This document shows, piece by piece, positions 39,342 through 47,795 of a DNA stretch of 64,000 bases. Made by a program: the position numbers and the translations under genes. Source of the stretch: RYN-133 sp963754285. GTDB taxonomy: Bacteria; Actinomycetota; Actinomycetes; Mycobacteriales; Jatrophihabitantaceae. The stretch spans positions 248,001-312,000 of the forward strand of contig CAVWFN010000006.1 of the NCBI GenBank assembly GCA_963754285.1, read 5' to 3'. The notes under the pieces were generated by a model that had not been told where the DNA came from, did not search any database, and saw only the letters and a program-made list of their open reading frames with translations. How positions within the stretch are numbered: position 1 is the stretch's first letter; every line of letters begins with the position of its first letter.

Positions 39342-40567
39342 CCGATCCGTTCGCCGCCCTGCGCATCACCGACGTCCCGCTCGACCCCGACCCGGGCTTC
39401 GCCGCGAGGCTGCGCGCCCAGCTCGAGCGCGCCCTCGCCCTGCCGAGAGGAGTCGCACCGATGGCCGCGACCGACGTTCCAGTCACGACCAGCACGCTCA
39501 CCCCCTACCTCGCCGTCCACGACGCCCGCGCCGCGATCGACTGGTACTCGCGCGTGTTCGGCGCCACCACCGTCGGCGACCCGATCGTGATGCCGGACGG
39601 ACGCGTCGGGCACGCGGAGCTCGACCTCGGCGGCGCGCACCTGTACCTGTCCGACGCGCATCCCGAGATCGGCGTCGTCGCCCCCGACCCCGCGGCAGGT
39701 GCCAGCATCACGCTGCACCTCGAACTGTCCGACGTCGACGCGGCGACCGAACGAGCCCGCGACGAGGCCGCGGTGATCGAGCGCGAACCGTCCGACAACC
39801 CGTACGGCCGCATCGCGACCGTGCGCGATCCGTTCGGCCACCGATGGATGCTCAACGGCCCGGTGCAAGCATCGCGACGGATCAATGGCAACGTCGGCTA
39901 CTTCGCGCTGTGGGTCGAGGACGTCGCCCGCGCGGCCGCCTTCTACGCGACGGTGCTCGGTTGGACCTATGTCGACCCGGACGGCGCGCGCCGCGAGGTC
40001 GTGGGTGCGCCGTACCGCACCGAAGTCGTCTCGTTGGCGGAGATGCGCGCGCAGGCGTGGCCGGACCGCACCACGCCGACCGCGTTCTGCGCGTTCGAGG
40101 TCGCCGATCTGGACGCCTCGGCCGAGCGGGTCCGCACGGCCGGCGGCACCGCGCAGCCGGGCCACCACGACGTGTTGGACTGCTCCGACGACCAGGGTCT
40201 GCCGTTCTCGGTCTATGTGTGGGACGAGCTGCCACCGAACGAACAACTCGCCTATCTCACTGTCGAGGAGCCGTCCATCGACGCGGCAGCGGCGTTCTAC
40301 GAAGCCGTGTTCGGCTGGACCTTCCGAACCGGCAGCGTGCCCGAGGGCCGGCAGGTCGACGGGCCGACGCCGATGACAGGCTTCCGCGGTGGCGCATCCG
40401 AGCCCGTCGTCGTCCCGATGTTCGCCGTCGACGACATCACCGCGGCCGTGGAGCGGGTACGCACCGCCGGCGGCACGGCGACCGACCCGGAACGGCAGCC
40501 GTACGGGACGACGAGCGACTGCACCGACGACCAGGGCTTGCGGTTCTACCTCGGCGAACTCACCTGA
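39338..40567 (+). CDS. Triple VOC-domain (glyoxalase-like) protein coupled to the sigma factor
   Basis: 409 residues. Residues 1-41 (DPFAALRITDVPLDPDPGFA and following) look like the short stub that begins many anti-sigma-linked proteins. Three VOC modules follow (about 45-165 with LTPYLAVHDARAAIDWYSRV; 170-300 with GNVGYFALWVEDVARAAAFY; 300-405 with YLTVEEPSIDAAAAFYEAVF). GTG 39338 overlaps the sigma stop by 4 bases. A second in-frame start, ATG 39461, has its own strong GAGAGGAG 8 bases upstream and would give a 368-residue protein without the stub. The substrate is unknown. It ends 8 bases into the convergent mftR gene. Confidence 0.82.
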   Translation: MTDPFAALRITDVPLDPDPGFAARLRAQLERALALPRGVAPMAATDVPVTTSTLTPYLAVHDARAAIDWYSRVFGATTVGDPIVMPDGRVGHAELDLGGAHLYLSDAHPEIGVVAPDPAAGASITLHLELSDVDAATERARDEAAVIEREPSDNPYGRIATVRDPFGHRWMLNGPVQASRRINGNVGYFALWVEDVARAAAFYATVLGWTYVDPDGARREVVGAPYRTEVVSLAEMRAQAWPDRTTPTAFCAFEVADLDASAERVRTAGGTAQPGHHDVLDCSDDQGLPFSVYVWDELPPNEQLAYLTVEEPSIDAAAAFYEAVFGWTFRTGSVPEGRQVDGPTPMTGFRGGASEPVVVPMFAVDDITAAVERVRTAGGTATDPERQPYGTTSDCTDDQGLRFYLGELT

Positions 40568-41210
40568 TCCGTGCGGCACGCGGCTCGCGAGCGATCGACG
40601 CGTCAGCGAATCCCGCAGCCAGCGCGCGCAAACCGGCATCGAGGTACCTGCCGAGGTCGGCGTCCGCGCGTGTGGCCCAACGCTCGTAGGCCGCGCGACA
40701 CGTGGCCAGCGTCGCGCGTCCGACCGCGAGGGGATACAGCGAATCGGCAGGCTGCCGTGAGCGCGCCGCGACGAAATCGATGATCGCTCGCTCCCACGCG
40801 TCGTAGTGCAAGGCGGCTGCCGCGGCGAGCTCGGGCGTCGCGCTGATCAGGCTCATTCTGAGGCGCAGCTCCGGGACGTCCGCGGGACCGTAATGGTTGA
40901 CCGCGAGTACGGCGGTGCGCACGGCGTCCATCACCGCCAGCGACTTGGGCAGCGCCGCGAGCTCGCGGCGCAGATCGCTGACCTCGAGGTCGAACTCGCT
41001 CCACAGCACTTCGGACTTCGACTCGAAGTAGCGGAAGAACGTGCGCCGGCTGACGCCGGCTTCGGCCGCGATCTGATCGACGGTCGTGTCGTCGAAGCCC
41101 TGCTCGGCGAACAGGCGCATCGCAATGACCTCGAGCGCGCGAGCACTCGTCCCGGGCGGGCGGCCGCGTCGGGATTCGCCAATTTCGCCGGCGGTCTTGC
41201 TTTCCGTCAC
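40560..41210 (-). CDS. mftR: Mycofactocin system TetR-family regulator MftR
   Basis: 216 residues. The N-terminal helix-turn-helix runs through RGRPPGTSARALEVIAMRLF, DDTTVDQIAAEAGVSRRTFF and YFESKSEVLW, the form found in MftR. MftR represses the mycofactocin cluster and in mycobacteria responds to long-chain acyl-CoAs. It is divergent from mftA. GTG 41210 lies 6 bases after TAATGT (41222-41217), so it is probably leaderless, and its promoter overlaps that of mftA. The 3' end overlaps the convergent VOC gene by 8 bases. Confidence 0.9.
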   Translation of the reverse strand: MTESKTAGEIGESRRGRPPGTSARALEVIAMRLFAEQGFDDTTVDQIAAEAGVSRRTFFRYFESKSEVLWSEFDLEVSDLRRELAALPKSLAVMDAVRTAVLAVNHYGPADVPELRLRMSLISATPELAAAAALHYDAWERAIIDFVAARSRQPADSLYPLAVGRATLATCRAAYERWATRADADLGRYLDAGLRALAAGFADASIAREPRAARIR

Positions 41211-41213
41211 GCG

Positions 41214-41236
41214 ATGACATTAACGTACGCGGTCAT
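41214..41236. promoter_or_regulatory. Overlapping divergent promoters and candidate MftR operator
   Basis: TAACGT (41221-41226) is a TANNNT -10 for mftABC and TAATGT (41222-41217 on the reverse strand) one for mftR. The two hexamers overlap by two bases. ATGAC (41214-41218) and GTCAT (41232-41236) form an inverted repeat across them, and CGTACG is a small central palindrome. A protein bound here would block both promoters at once. Confidence 0.5.
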
Positions 41237-41274
41237 TCGGCACTCAGTGACGAAATCATTGAATTGGAGTCGAA

Positions 41275-41388
41275 ATGACCGACGAACCCACCACCCAGAC
41301 CGTCGACGAGGCGTCCGACGAGACCGCTGTGGTCGAAGACGTGCTCGTCGAAGAGGTCTCCATCGACGGCATGTGCGGTGTCTACTGA
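41275..41388 (+). CDS. mftA: Mycofactocin precursor peptide MftA
   Basis: A 37-residue peptide ending in IDGMCGVY, the conserved MftA core. The C-terminal Val36-Tyr37 are oxidatively decarboxylated and crosslinked by MftC, then cut out by MftE and further processed into the redox cofactor mycofactocin. The acidic leader (VVEDVLVEEVSIDG) is the MftB docking part. ATG 41275 has GGAG 7 bases upstream. mftB starts inside its last codons (GTG 41378), an 11-base overlap. It is easily missed because of its size. Confidence 0.95.
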   Translation: MTDEPTTQTVDEASDETAVVEDVLVEEVSIDGMCGVY

Positions 41389-41671
41389 AGTTGCGGCGCC
41401 GCCTCGGTTCGACCTCGATTCGCGCTGGACGCTGAATCCGCAGGTCTCGATCCGTCCGGAGCGTTTCGGCGCCTTGCTCTACCACTTCGGCACGCGGCGG
41501 CTGTCCTTCTTGAAGAGCCCGCAGCTGCTCTCGGTCATCCAGGCGCTGTCCGCGAGCGACACCGCGCGTGACGCGTGTTCCGCGTGTGGGGTCGCGGCGG
41601 ACGAGCTGCCGCGATATGCGGCCGCGCTGGCAACGCTCGCAACATCTCGGATGATTGAGGAACGCCCGTGA
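41378..41671 (+). CDS. mftB: Mycofactocin precursor-recognition chaperone MftB
   Basis: 97 residues of the PqqD-like RiPP recognition element fold. The segment FDLDSRWTLNPQVSIRPERF and ALLYHFGTRRLSFLKSPQLL are family landmarks. It binds the MftA leader and presents the peptide to the radical-SAM enzyme MftC. GTG 41378 overlaps mftA by 11 bases, and its stop overlaps the mftC start (GTGA), so all three are stoichiometrically coupled. Confidence 0.92.
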   Translation: MSTEVAAPPRFDLDSRWTLNPQVSIRPERFGALLYHFGTRRLSFLKSPQLLSVIQALSASDTARDACSACGVAADELPRYAAALATLATSRMIEERP

Positions 41672-42846
41672 CGACGACTCCGCTCCCCCTCGTCGAACAG
41701 TTCCAGTACGGCCTCGATGCACCGATCTGCCTGACGTGGGAGCTCACATATGCATGCAACCTGTCGTGCGTGCACTGCCTGTCGTCGTCGGGACGGCGTG
41801 ATCCACGCGAACTGACCACCGACGAGTGCAAGGCGGTCATCGACGAACTCGAGCGGATGCAGGTGTTCTACGTGAACATCGGCGGCGGCGAGCCGACGGT
41901 GCGTTCGGACTTCTGGGAACTGGTCGACTACGCGACCGAGCACCACGTCGGAGTCAAGTTCTCGACCAACGGCGTCAAGATCACGCCGGAGGTCGCACAG
42001 CGACTCGCGGCCAGTGACTACATCGATGTGCAGATCTCACTCGACGGCGCGACCGCTGACGTCAACGACGCGGTCCGCGGCCGCGGCTCGTACGACACGG
42101 CGCTGCGCGCGATGCAGAATCTGAGCGACGCCGGCTTTCGCGGCTTCAAGATCTCGGTGGTCATGACGCGGCACAACGTCGGCCAACTCGACCAATTCAA
42201 GGCGATCGCCGACCGGTTCGACGCGCAGCTGCGCATCACCCGGCTGCGGCCGTCCGGGCGCGGCGCCGATGTCTGGGACGACCTGCACGTCACTGCGCAA
42301 CAACAGCGCGAGCTCTACGACTGGCTCGTGCTGCACGGCGAGAACGTGCTTACCGGCGACTCGTTCTTCCACTTGGCAGGCTACGGAGACGCGCTGCCTG
42401 GGCTGAACCTCTGTGGCGCGGGCCGCGTGGTCTGCCTCATCGATCCTGTCGGCGACGTGTACGCGTGCCCGTTCGCGATCCACGAGAACTTCCTCGCCGG
42501 CAACCTGCGCGCCGAGGGCGGGTTCACCGGCGTGTGGCGTTCGTCAGAGCTTTTCGCGTCGCTGCGGTCGCCCCAGACCGGCGGCGCGTGCACGTCCTGC
42601 TCCGCCTTCGACGCATGTCGCGGCGGCTGCATGGCGGCGAAGTTCTTCACCGGGCTCCCCCTAGACGGCCCCGACCCCGAATGTGTGAAGGGGTACGGCG
42701 AGACCGCACTGGCGTCGGCCGACCGCGCCGGCGCACCGAAACCGTCTCTCGACCATTCGCACCGCCTGCTGCCGCTGACCGTGCGCACCCCGCCCGCGAA
42801 GGCCTGCGACGAGAATCCGTTGGCCGGTGTTCGCGTCGCTGGGTGA
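41668..42846 (+). CDS. mftC: Mycofactocin radical SAM maturase MftC
   Basis: 392 residues. The SAM-cluster cysteines are Cys30, Cys34 and Cys37 in CNLSCVHC. The core has VNIGGGEPTVRSDF. The C-terminal SPASM region with auxiliary-cluster cysteines (LCGAGRVVCLIDP, YACPF, CTSCSAFDACRGGCM) is intact. MftC oxidatively decarboxylates the Tyr of MftA and then forms the Val-Tyr carbon-carbon link. GTG 41668 overlaps the mftB stop. The 3' end overlaps mftE by 20 bases. Confidence 0.95.
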   Translation: MTTTPLPLVEQFQYGLDAPICLTWELTYACNLSCVHCLSSSGRRDPRELTTDECKAVIDELERMQVFYVNIGGGEPTVRSDFWELVDYATEHHVGVKFSTNGVKITPEVAQRLAASDYIDVQISLDGATADVNDAVRGRGSYDTALRAMQNLSDAGFRGFKISVVMTRHNVGQLDQFKAIADRFDAQLRITRLRPSGRGADVWDDLHVTAQQQRELYDWLVLHGENVLTGDSFFHLAGYGDALPGLNLCGAGRVVCLIDPVGDVYACPFAIHENFLAGNLRAEGGFTGVWRSSELFASLRSPQTGGACTSCSAFDACRGGCMAAKFFTGLPLDGPDPECVKGYGETALASADRAGAPKPSLDHSHRLLPLTVRTPPAKACDENPLAGVRVAG

Positions 42847-43507
42847 CCTCGCGACGGTCGACGTTGCGGGCGGCGACACGATCCTCGCCGTACCTCTCGG
42901 ATCGACCGAGCAGCACGGTGCGCACCTGCCGCTCTCGACCGACACGGACATCGCGTCGGCGCTGTGCTCGGCGTTGGCCGCCGCTCGCAACGACGTCGTG
43001 GTTGCACCGGCCGTGCCCTATGGATCGAGCGGCGAGCACGCCGGATTCGCAGGAACGCTTTCTATCGGGCAAGACGCGGTCGAGCTCTTGGTGATCGAGT
43101 TGGCCCGCTCTGCCACCGCGACCTTCGATCACGTGCTGTTCGTATCCGCACACGGGGGAAACGCGCGGCCGGTCACGCGCGCGGTCGATCGGCTGGGCGC
43201 CGAAGGTCGCGACGTCTCGCTGTTCCAACCGGCGTGGGACGGCGATCCGCATGCCGGGCACGTCGAGACCTCGCTGCAACTGGTGCTGCGTCCGGACGTC
43301 GTACGGGCCGATCGTGCGGTTGTCGGCGACACCCGTCCACTCACCGAACTGATGCCGACCTTGCGCGCGGGCGGCGTTCTTGCCGTGACCGCGACCGGGG
43401 TGCTCGGCGACCCGACCACCGCAACCGTCGAGGCGGGCCGCGAAGTCTTCGCCACGCTCGTTGCCGACCTCATCGAGCACGTCGCACGCTGGCGGGAGAC
43501 CCGATGA
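42827..43507 (+). CDS. mftE: Mycofactocin peptidase MftE (creatininase family)
   Basis: 226 residues. The creatininase-fold metal motif AVPLGSTEQHGAHLPLSTDT is near residues 22-41, with HAGFAGTLSIG and VSAHGGNARPV further on, the usual Zn/Fe ligands and active site. MftE cleaves the modified MftA to release the C-terminal dipeptide. GTG 42827 lies inside the end of mftC (20-base overlap) and the stop overlaps the following SDR start (ATGA). It precedes mftF and mftD here, whereas it usually follows mftD in mycobacteria. Confidence 0.92.
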   Translation: MFASLGDLATVDVAGGDTILAVPLGSTEQHGAHLPLSTDTDIASALCSALAAARNDVVVAPAVPYGSSGEHAGFAGTLSIGQDAVELLVIELARSATATFDHVLFVSAHGGNARPVTRAVDRLGAEGRDVSLFQPAWDGDPHAGHVETSLQLVLRPDVVRADRAVVGDTRPLTELMPTLRAGGVLAVTATGVLGDPTTATVEAGREVFATLVADLIEHVARWRETR

Positions 43508-44274
43508 GTACCGCCATCGTCACGGGCGCGGCGCGCGGGATCGGTGCAGCCACGGTTCGCGTGCTCGCTGCCCAAGGTTGGTCTGTCGTGGCTGTGGACG
43601 TCGCGAGCGACGATCCTGCGCTGCCGTATCCGCTCGCCACCCGCGCCGATCTCGATGCGGTCGCGAGTACGCAGGTGCACCCGATCGTGGCCGATGTCCG
43701 CGACGAAGCCGCGCTGGCCGCCGCCGTCGCCGAGGCCGAAGCGAGCTTCGGCGGGCTCGATGCCGCGATCGCCGCGGCCGGCGTGATGGCCGGCGGCGCT
43801 GCGCACTGGGAGATGCCGGTCGCTGCGCAACAGGCGGTCCTGGACGTGAACCTCGGCGGGGTGCTCACGCTTGCGCGCGTCGCGATCCCCGCGCTGCTGC
43901 GCCGTCCCGAACCACGCAACGGACGCTTCCTCGCAGTGGCCTCGGCCGCGGCAACCAAGGGACTGCCCATGCTCGCGGCCTACTGCGCGGCCAAGGCCGG
44001 CGTCACCGGTCTCGTGCGCGCGCTCGCCGTGGAACTCGGCGGCACCGGCATCACCGCCAACGCGGTGAGCCCGGGATCGACCGCGACCCGGATGCTCGAC
44101 GAGACCGCGCGGCTGTACGGGCTCGCCTCCGCGCAGGAGTTCGCGGCGCAGCAACCGCTCGGACGGCTCATTCAACCGGACGAGGTCGCGGCCGTGATCG
44201 CATTCCTCGCCGGGGCAGGAGGTGCGGCGATGACCGGCGCGGTAGTCCCCGTTGACGGTGGACTAGCGATATGA
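43504..44274 (+). CDS. Mycofactocin-associated short-chain dehydrogenase/reductase
   Basis: 256 residues. The Rossmann motif VTGAARGIGAATVRVL is at residues 6-21, DAAIAAAGVMAGG corresponds to NNAG, and the catalytic Tyr-x3-Lys is YCAAK near residue 160 with SAAATKG before it. Mycofactocin clusters often carry SDRs whose bound NAD(P) does not exchange and is re-oxidised by mycofactocin. This one is inside the operon and overlaps mftE and mftF by 4 bases on each side, so it is very likely a partner. The substrate alcohol is unknown. Confidence 0.88.
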   Translation: MSTAIVTGAARGIGAATVRVLAAQGWSVVAVDVASDDPALPYPLATRADLDAVASTQVHPIVADVRDEAALAAAVAEAEASFGGLDAAIAAAGVMAGGAAHWEMPVAAQQAVLDVNLGGVLTLARVAIPALLRRPEPRNGRFLAVASAAATKGLPMLAAYCAAKAGVTGLVRALAVELGGTGITANAVSPGSTATRMLDETARLYGLASAQEFAAQQPLGRLIQPDEVAAVIAFLAGAGGAAMTGAVVPVDGGLAI

Positions 44275-45671
44275 CGACGCCGCTGCCGACCGGTTTCGGG
44301 CTCACCCTCGACGTGACCGCGAAGCAGTTGCGCGCCGATCTGTGGTTCGGCGGATCGCCCCCACGGGTGCTGCGCCTGACCGAGACGGGACGCCGCGCCT
44401 GGGACGAGCTTCGCGACGGCCGGGTGGCGTCACCGGCGTCGGCGGTGCTGGCGCGTCGCCTGACCGATGCCGGGCTGGCGCACCCCGTCCCGCCCACGAC
44501 GACGGCCCACGACGTGACCGTTGTCGTCCCCGCGCACGACCGCCTCGCCGACCTCGACCGCTGTCTCGCCAAGCTCGGACGCGATGTGCCTGTCGTTGTC
44601 GTCGACGACGCGTCACGCGACGGCCGCGCCGTCGCCCGGGTCTGCGCCGACCACCACGCGAGGGTCGTGCGCCGCGAGACCAACGGCGGCCCCGGCGCCG
44701 CACGCAACACAGGACTAGCGCACGTGCAGAGCGAGTTCATTGCGTTCGTCGACAGCGACTGCGCACCACCGCCAGATTGGCTCGCCCCGCTGCTCGCGCA
44801 CCTGGCCGACCCGCTTGTCGCCGCGGTCGCGCCGCGCATCGTCGGTGCGGCCGACGACTCGTGGGCGGGCCGCTACACCCGAGACCATGGCAGCCTCGAC
44901 CTCGGCGACCTGCCCGCGCGGGTCATGCCGCGGTCGCGAATCACCTACGTGCCCAGCGCGGCGCTCGTCGTCCGGCGGTCGGCGATTCACGACCTCGGCG
45001 TCGCCTTCGACGAGACCCTGCGCGTCGGTGAGGACGTCGACCTCGTGTGGCGACTCGCGAACGCCGGCTGGCGCATCCGGTACGAGCCGTCCGTCCACGT
45101 CACGCATCGCGAACCCGCGACCTGGCCGCAGTTGCTCTCACGGCGGTTCCGGTACGGAACGTCGGCCGGCCCACTCGCCCGGCGCCATCCGGACGCGATC
45201 GCGCCACTGGTACTGCATCCGTGGCCGACACTCACCGTCGCCGCCGCGCTGGCCCGCCGGCCCCTTCTCGCCGTCGGCGCAGCCGGTATCGGCACGCTCG
45301 CGCTCGCGCGGACGCTGCGAGCAGCCGACGTGCCGATTGCCGGACTGCTTCCCGCGATGGCGAACGCGGTCCGCCAGACCTGGCTGGGGCTGGGTCGCTA
45401 TCTCACCCAATTCGCCGCGCCCGTGCTGCTCGCAGCGCTGTGCATGCGACGCGCGCGCTTCGCGGCTGCGGCGTTGTTGCTCGGCCCACCGCTCGCCGCA
45501 TGGGCGCGGCGACGCGTGCTCGACCCCTTCCGGTTCACGCTCGGTTCGGTCGCCGATGAGGTGGCCTACGGCACCGGCGTGTGGGTCGGCAGCGCCCGCG
45601 CGCGAACGCTGCGCGCACTCCGTCCGGTCGCCGTGTGGCGACCACTTCGCGTCGACACCCGCAGGAGCTGA
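44271..45671 (+). CDS. mftF: Mycofactocin glycosyltransferase MftF
   Basis: 466 residues. The N-terminal segment before residue 75 (GFGLTLDVTAKQLRADLWFG) is specific to MftF. The GT2 core follows with VTVVVPAHDRLADLDRCL, VVVVDDASRD and FVDSDCAPPPDWLAPL (the DxD metal motif), and the C-terminal third is hydrophobic, possibly membrane-attached (LLAVGAAGIGTLALARTL). It glycosylates the mycofactocin precursor with oligoglucose. ATG 44271 overlaps the SDR stop. mftD starts 5 bases after its stop. Confidence 0.92.
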   Translation: MTTPLPTGFGLTLDVTAKQLRADLWFGGSPPRVLRLTETGRRAWDELRDGRVASPASAVLARRLTDAGLAHPVPPTTTAHDVTVVVPAHDRLADLDRCLAKLGRDVPVVVVDDASRDGRAVARVCADHHARVVRRETNGGPGAARNTGLAHVQSEFIAFVDSDCAPPPDWLAPLLAHLADPLVAAVAPRIVGAADDSWAGRYTRDHGSLDLGDLPARVMPRSRITYVPSAALVVRRSAIHDLGVAFDETLRVGEDVDLVWRLANAGWRIRYEPSVHVTHREPATWPQLLSRRFRYGTSAGPLARRHPDAIAPLVLHPWPTLTVAAALARRPLLAVGAAGIGTLALARTLRAADVPIAGLLPAMANAVRQTWLGLGRYLTQFAAPVLLAALCMRRARFAAAALLLGPPLAAWARRRVLDPFRFTLGSVADEVAYGTGVWVGSARARTLRALRPVAVWRPLRVDTRRS

Positions 45672-45676
45672 TCACG

Positions 45677-46852
45677 ATGCCGAACCCCTGGTTCGAAACT
45701 GTTGCCGAGGCCCAGCGGCGCGCGCGCAAGCGGCTGCCCAAATCTGTCTACAGCGCGTTGGTCGCCGGGTCCGAGCGCGGCTGGACGATCCAGGACAACC
45801 TCGCCGCATTCGCCGAACTCGGGTTCGCGCCGCACACCGCCGGTCAGCCCGCCGACCGCGAGCTCTCGACCACGGTGCTCGGCCAGCCGATCTCGATGCC
45901 GGTGATCATCTCGCCGACCGGCGTCCAGGCCGTCCATCCGGACGGAGAGGTCGCCGTCGCTCGCGCGGCTGCGGCCCGTGGCGTCGCGATGGGGTTGAGC
46001 TCGTTCGCGAGCAAGCCGGTCGAAGACGTCGTCGCGGCGAACCCGCAGACGTTCTTCCAGGTGTACTGGGTCGGCTCGAAGGAACAGATCGCGCGGCGGC
46101 TCGAGCGCGCCCGCAAGGCCGGCGCCGTCGGGGCGATCGCGACGCTCGACTGGTCGTTCTCGATGGGTCGCGACTGGGGCAGTCCGCACATCCCCGAGCG
46201 GATCACGCTCAAAGAAGCCGTCCGGTTCGCGCCCGAGGCGCTGACTCATCCGCGCTGGCTCACGACCTATCTGCGCACAAGACACATCCCCGATCTGACC
46301 GTTCCGAACATGCAGGAGCCAGGCGAGCCGGCGCCAACCTTCTTCGGTGTCTACGGCCAGTGGATGCAGACCCCGCCGCCGTCATGGGAGGACGTCTCCT
46401 GGTTGCGCGAGACCTGGGGCGGACCGTTCATGTTGAAGGGCGTCACCCGCGTCGACGACGCCAGGCGCGCCGTCGACGCCGGCGTCACGGCGATCTCGGT
46501 GTCGAACCACGGCGGCAACAACCTCGACGGGACGCCCGCGACGATCCGCGTCCTGCCCGCGATCGCCGAGGCGGTGGGCGACCAACTCGAGGTACTGCTC
46601 GACGGCGGGGTGCGGCGCGGCGGTGACGTGGTCAAGGCGCTCGCCCTCGGCGCGCGCGCAGTAATGATCGGGCGCGCGTACCTGTGGGGCCTCGGCGCCA
46701 ACGGCCAGGCAGGCGTCGAGAACGTGCTCGACCTTCTGCGGATGGGGATCGACTCGGCACTGCTCGGGCTCGGCAAGAAGTCGGTGCACGATCTGGCGCC
46801 GTCCGATCTCATCGTTCCGGACGGCTTCGCGCGCGCATTAGGCGTCGGTTGA
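45677..46852 (+). CDS. mftD: Mycofactocin FMN-dependent dehydrogenase MftD
   Basis: 391 residues of the L-lactate dehydrogenase/glycolate oxidase FMN fold. MPNPWFETVAEAQRRARKRL is the MftD N-terminus. PVIISPTGVQAVHPDGEVAV, AISVSNHGGNNLDG (catalytic His) and LLDGGVRRGGDVVKALALGA (FMN phosphate site) are present. MftD oxidatively deaminates the released dipeptide to make the redox-active pre-mycofactocin. ATG 45677 has AGGAG 9 bases upstream. It is the last gene of the operon. No mftG (GMC oxidoreductase) gene is seen nearby. Confidence 0.94.
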   Translation: MPNPWFETVAEAQRRARKRLPKSVYSALVAGSERGWTIQDNLAAFAELGFAPHTAGQPADRELSTTVLGQPISMPVIISPTGVQAVHPDGEVAVARAAAARGVAMGLSSFASKPVEDVVAANPQTFFQVYWVGSKEQIARRLERARKAGAVGAIATLDWSFSMGRDWGSPHIPERITLKEAVRFAPEALTHPRWLTTYLRTRHIPDLTVPNMQEPGEPAPTFFGVYGQWMQTPPPSWEDVSWLRETWGGPFMLKGVTRVDDARRAVDAGVTAISVSNHGGNNLDGTPATIRVLPAIAEAVGDQLEVLLDGGVRRGGDVVKALALGARAVMIGRAYLWGLGANGQAGVENVLDLLRMGIDSALLGLGKKSVHDLAPSDLIVPDGFARALGVG

Positions 46853-46869
46853 CCAATACGCTCGGAAAC

Positions 46870-47730
46870 GTGAGCGCACGCGAGGCCGAGATCGCCGACG
46901 AGCTGTATGCGCTCGCACCGGACGAGTTCACCGCCGCCCGCGACAAGGCTGCCAAGGCCGCCCGCGACGAGGGTGAACGTGAGCTCGCCGACGCGGTGAA
47001 GAAGTTCCGCAAGCCGTCCATCAGCACCTGGCTCGTCAACGTCGTCGCCCGCACCGATCAGCTCGACGACCTGCTCGATCTCGGCGCCGCGCTGCGCGAG
47101 GCCCAGCGCACGCTCGACGGCGCCGAGCTGCGGACGATGTCGCGGCAGCGGCACCAGGTCATCCGCAGCCTGTCCGAGCTGGCTCACCAACTGACGGACA
47201 AGAAGGTCGGCGACTCGGCGCAGCGCGAGTTCGAGGCGACCCTCGAGGCCGCGCTCGCCGACGACGCTGCCGCCGAGGCTGTGCGCACCGGCCGGCTCAT
47301 GCGCCCGCTGACGTCGACCGGTCTCGAACCCGTCGACCTCACGGGTGCGGTCGCCGCGCCCGACCACGCGCCTCCGTCCCGCCGCCCTGCTCCTGCGAAG
47401 AAGAAGGCAGGCCCGAAGAAGGCCGACAACAGCGCCGCACGGAAGAAGCGCGCCGACGAGCTCTCCGCAGCGATCGCGAAGGCCGAGGACGGCGTGCAGG
47501 CCGCGCAGCGCGAGCTCGACGAGCGCGAACGGGCCCTCGAGTCGGCCCGTACCGACGCCGAGGACGCGCGTGCTCGCGTCAAGGAACTCGAAACCGAACT
47601 GGACGAGGCGCGCACCCGGCATTCCGAGGCCGACCGCAGCCGCCGCGAGGCCGAAACTGCACGCAAGGCCGCCGCGCGTGCCCGAGATGCGGCGCAGCGG
47701 GCCCTGGACACGGCGCGTAAGCGCACCTGA
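46870..47730 (+). CDS. Actinobacterial coiled-coil protein, unknown function
   Basis: 286 residues. A conserved N-terminal domain (ELYALAPDEFTAARDKAAKA, KKFRKPSISTWLVNVVARTD, LDDLLDLGAALREAQ) is joined by a basic AKKKAGPKK hinge to a C-terminal coiled coil of about 100 residues rich in A, E and R heptads (LDERERALESARTDAEDAR). Such proteins are widespread in actinomycetes and unstudied as far as I know. GTG 46870 lies 7 bases after TACGCT (46857-46862), so it is probably leaderless. It has its own promoter after mftD. Confidence 0.75.
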   Translation: MSAREAEIADELYALAPDEFTAARDKAAKAARDEGERELADAVKKFRKPSISTWLVNVVARTDQLDDLLDLGAALREAQRTLDGAELRTMSRQRHQVIRSLSELAHQLTDKKVGDSAQREFEATLEAALADDAAAEAVRTGRLMRPLTSTGLEPVDLTGAVAAPDHAPPSRRPAPAKKKAGPKKADNSAARKKRADELSAAIAKAEDGVQAAQRELDERERALESARTDAEDARARVKELETELDEARTRHSEADRSRREAETARKAAARARDAAQRALDTARKRT

Positions 47731-47795
47731 GGACGCACACGAGGTCCACATCACCTACATGTGTCGGTTCGAGTGCCGATGGGAATGATGTGCAT

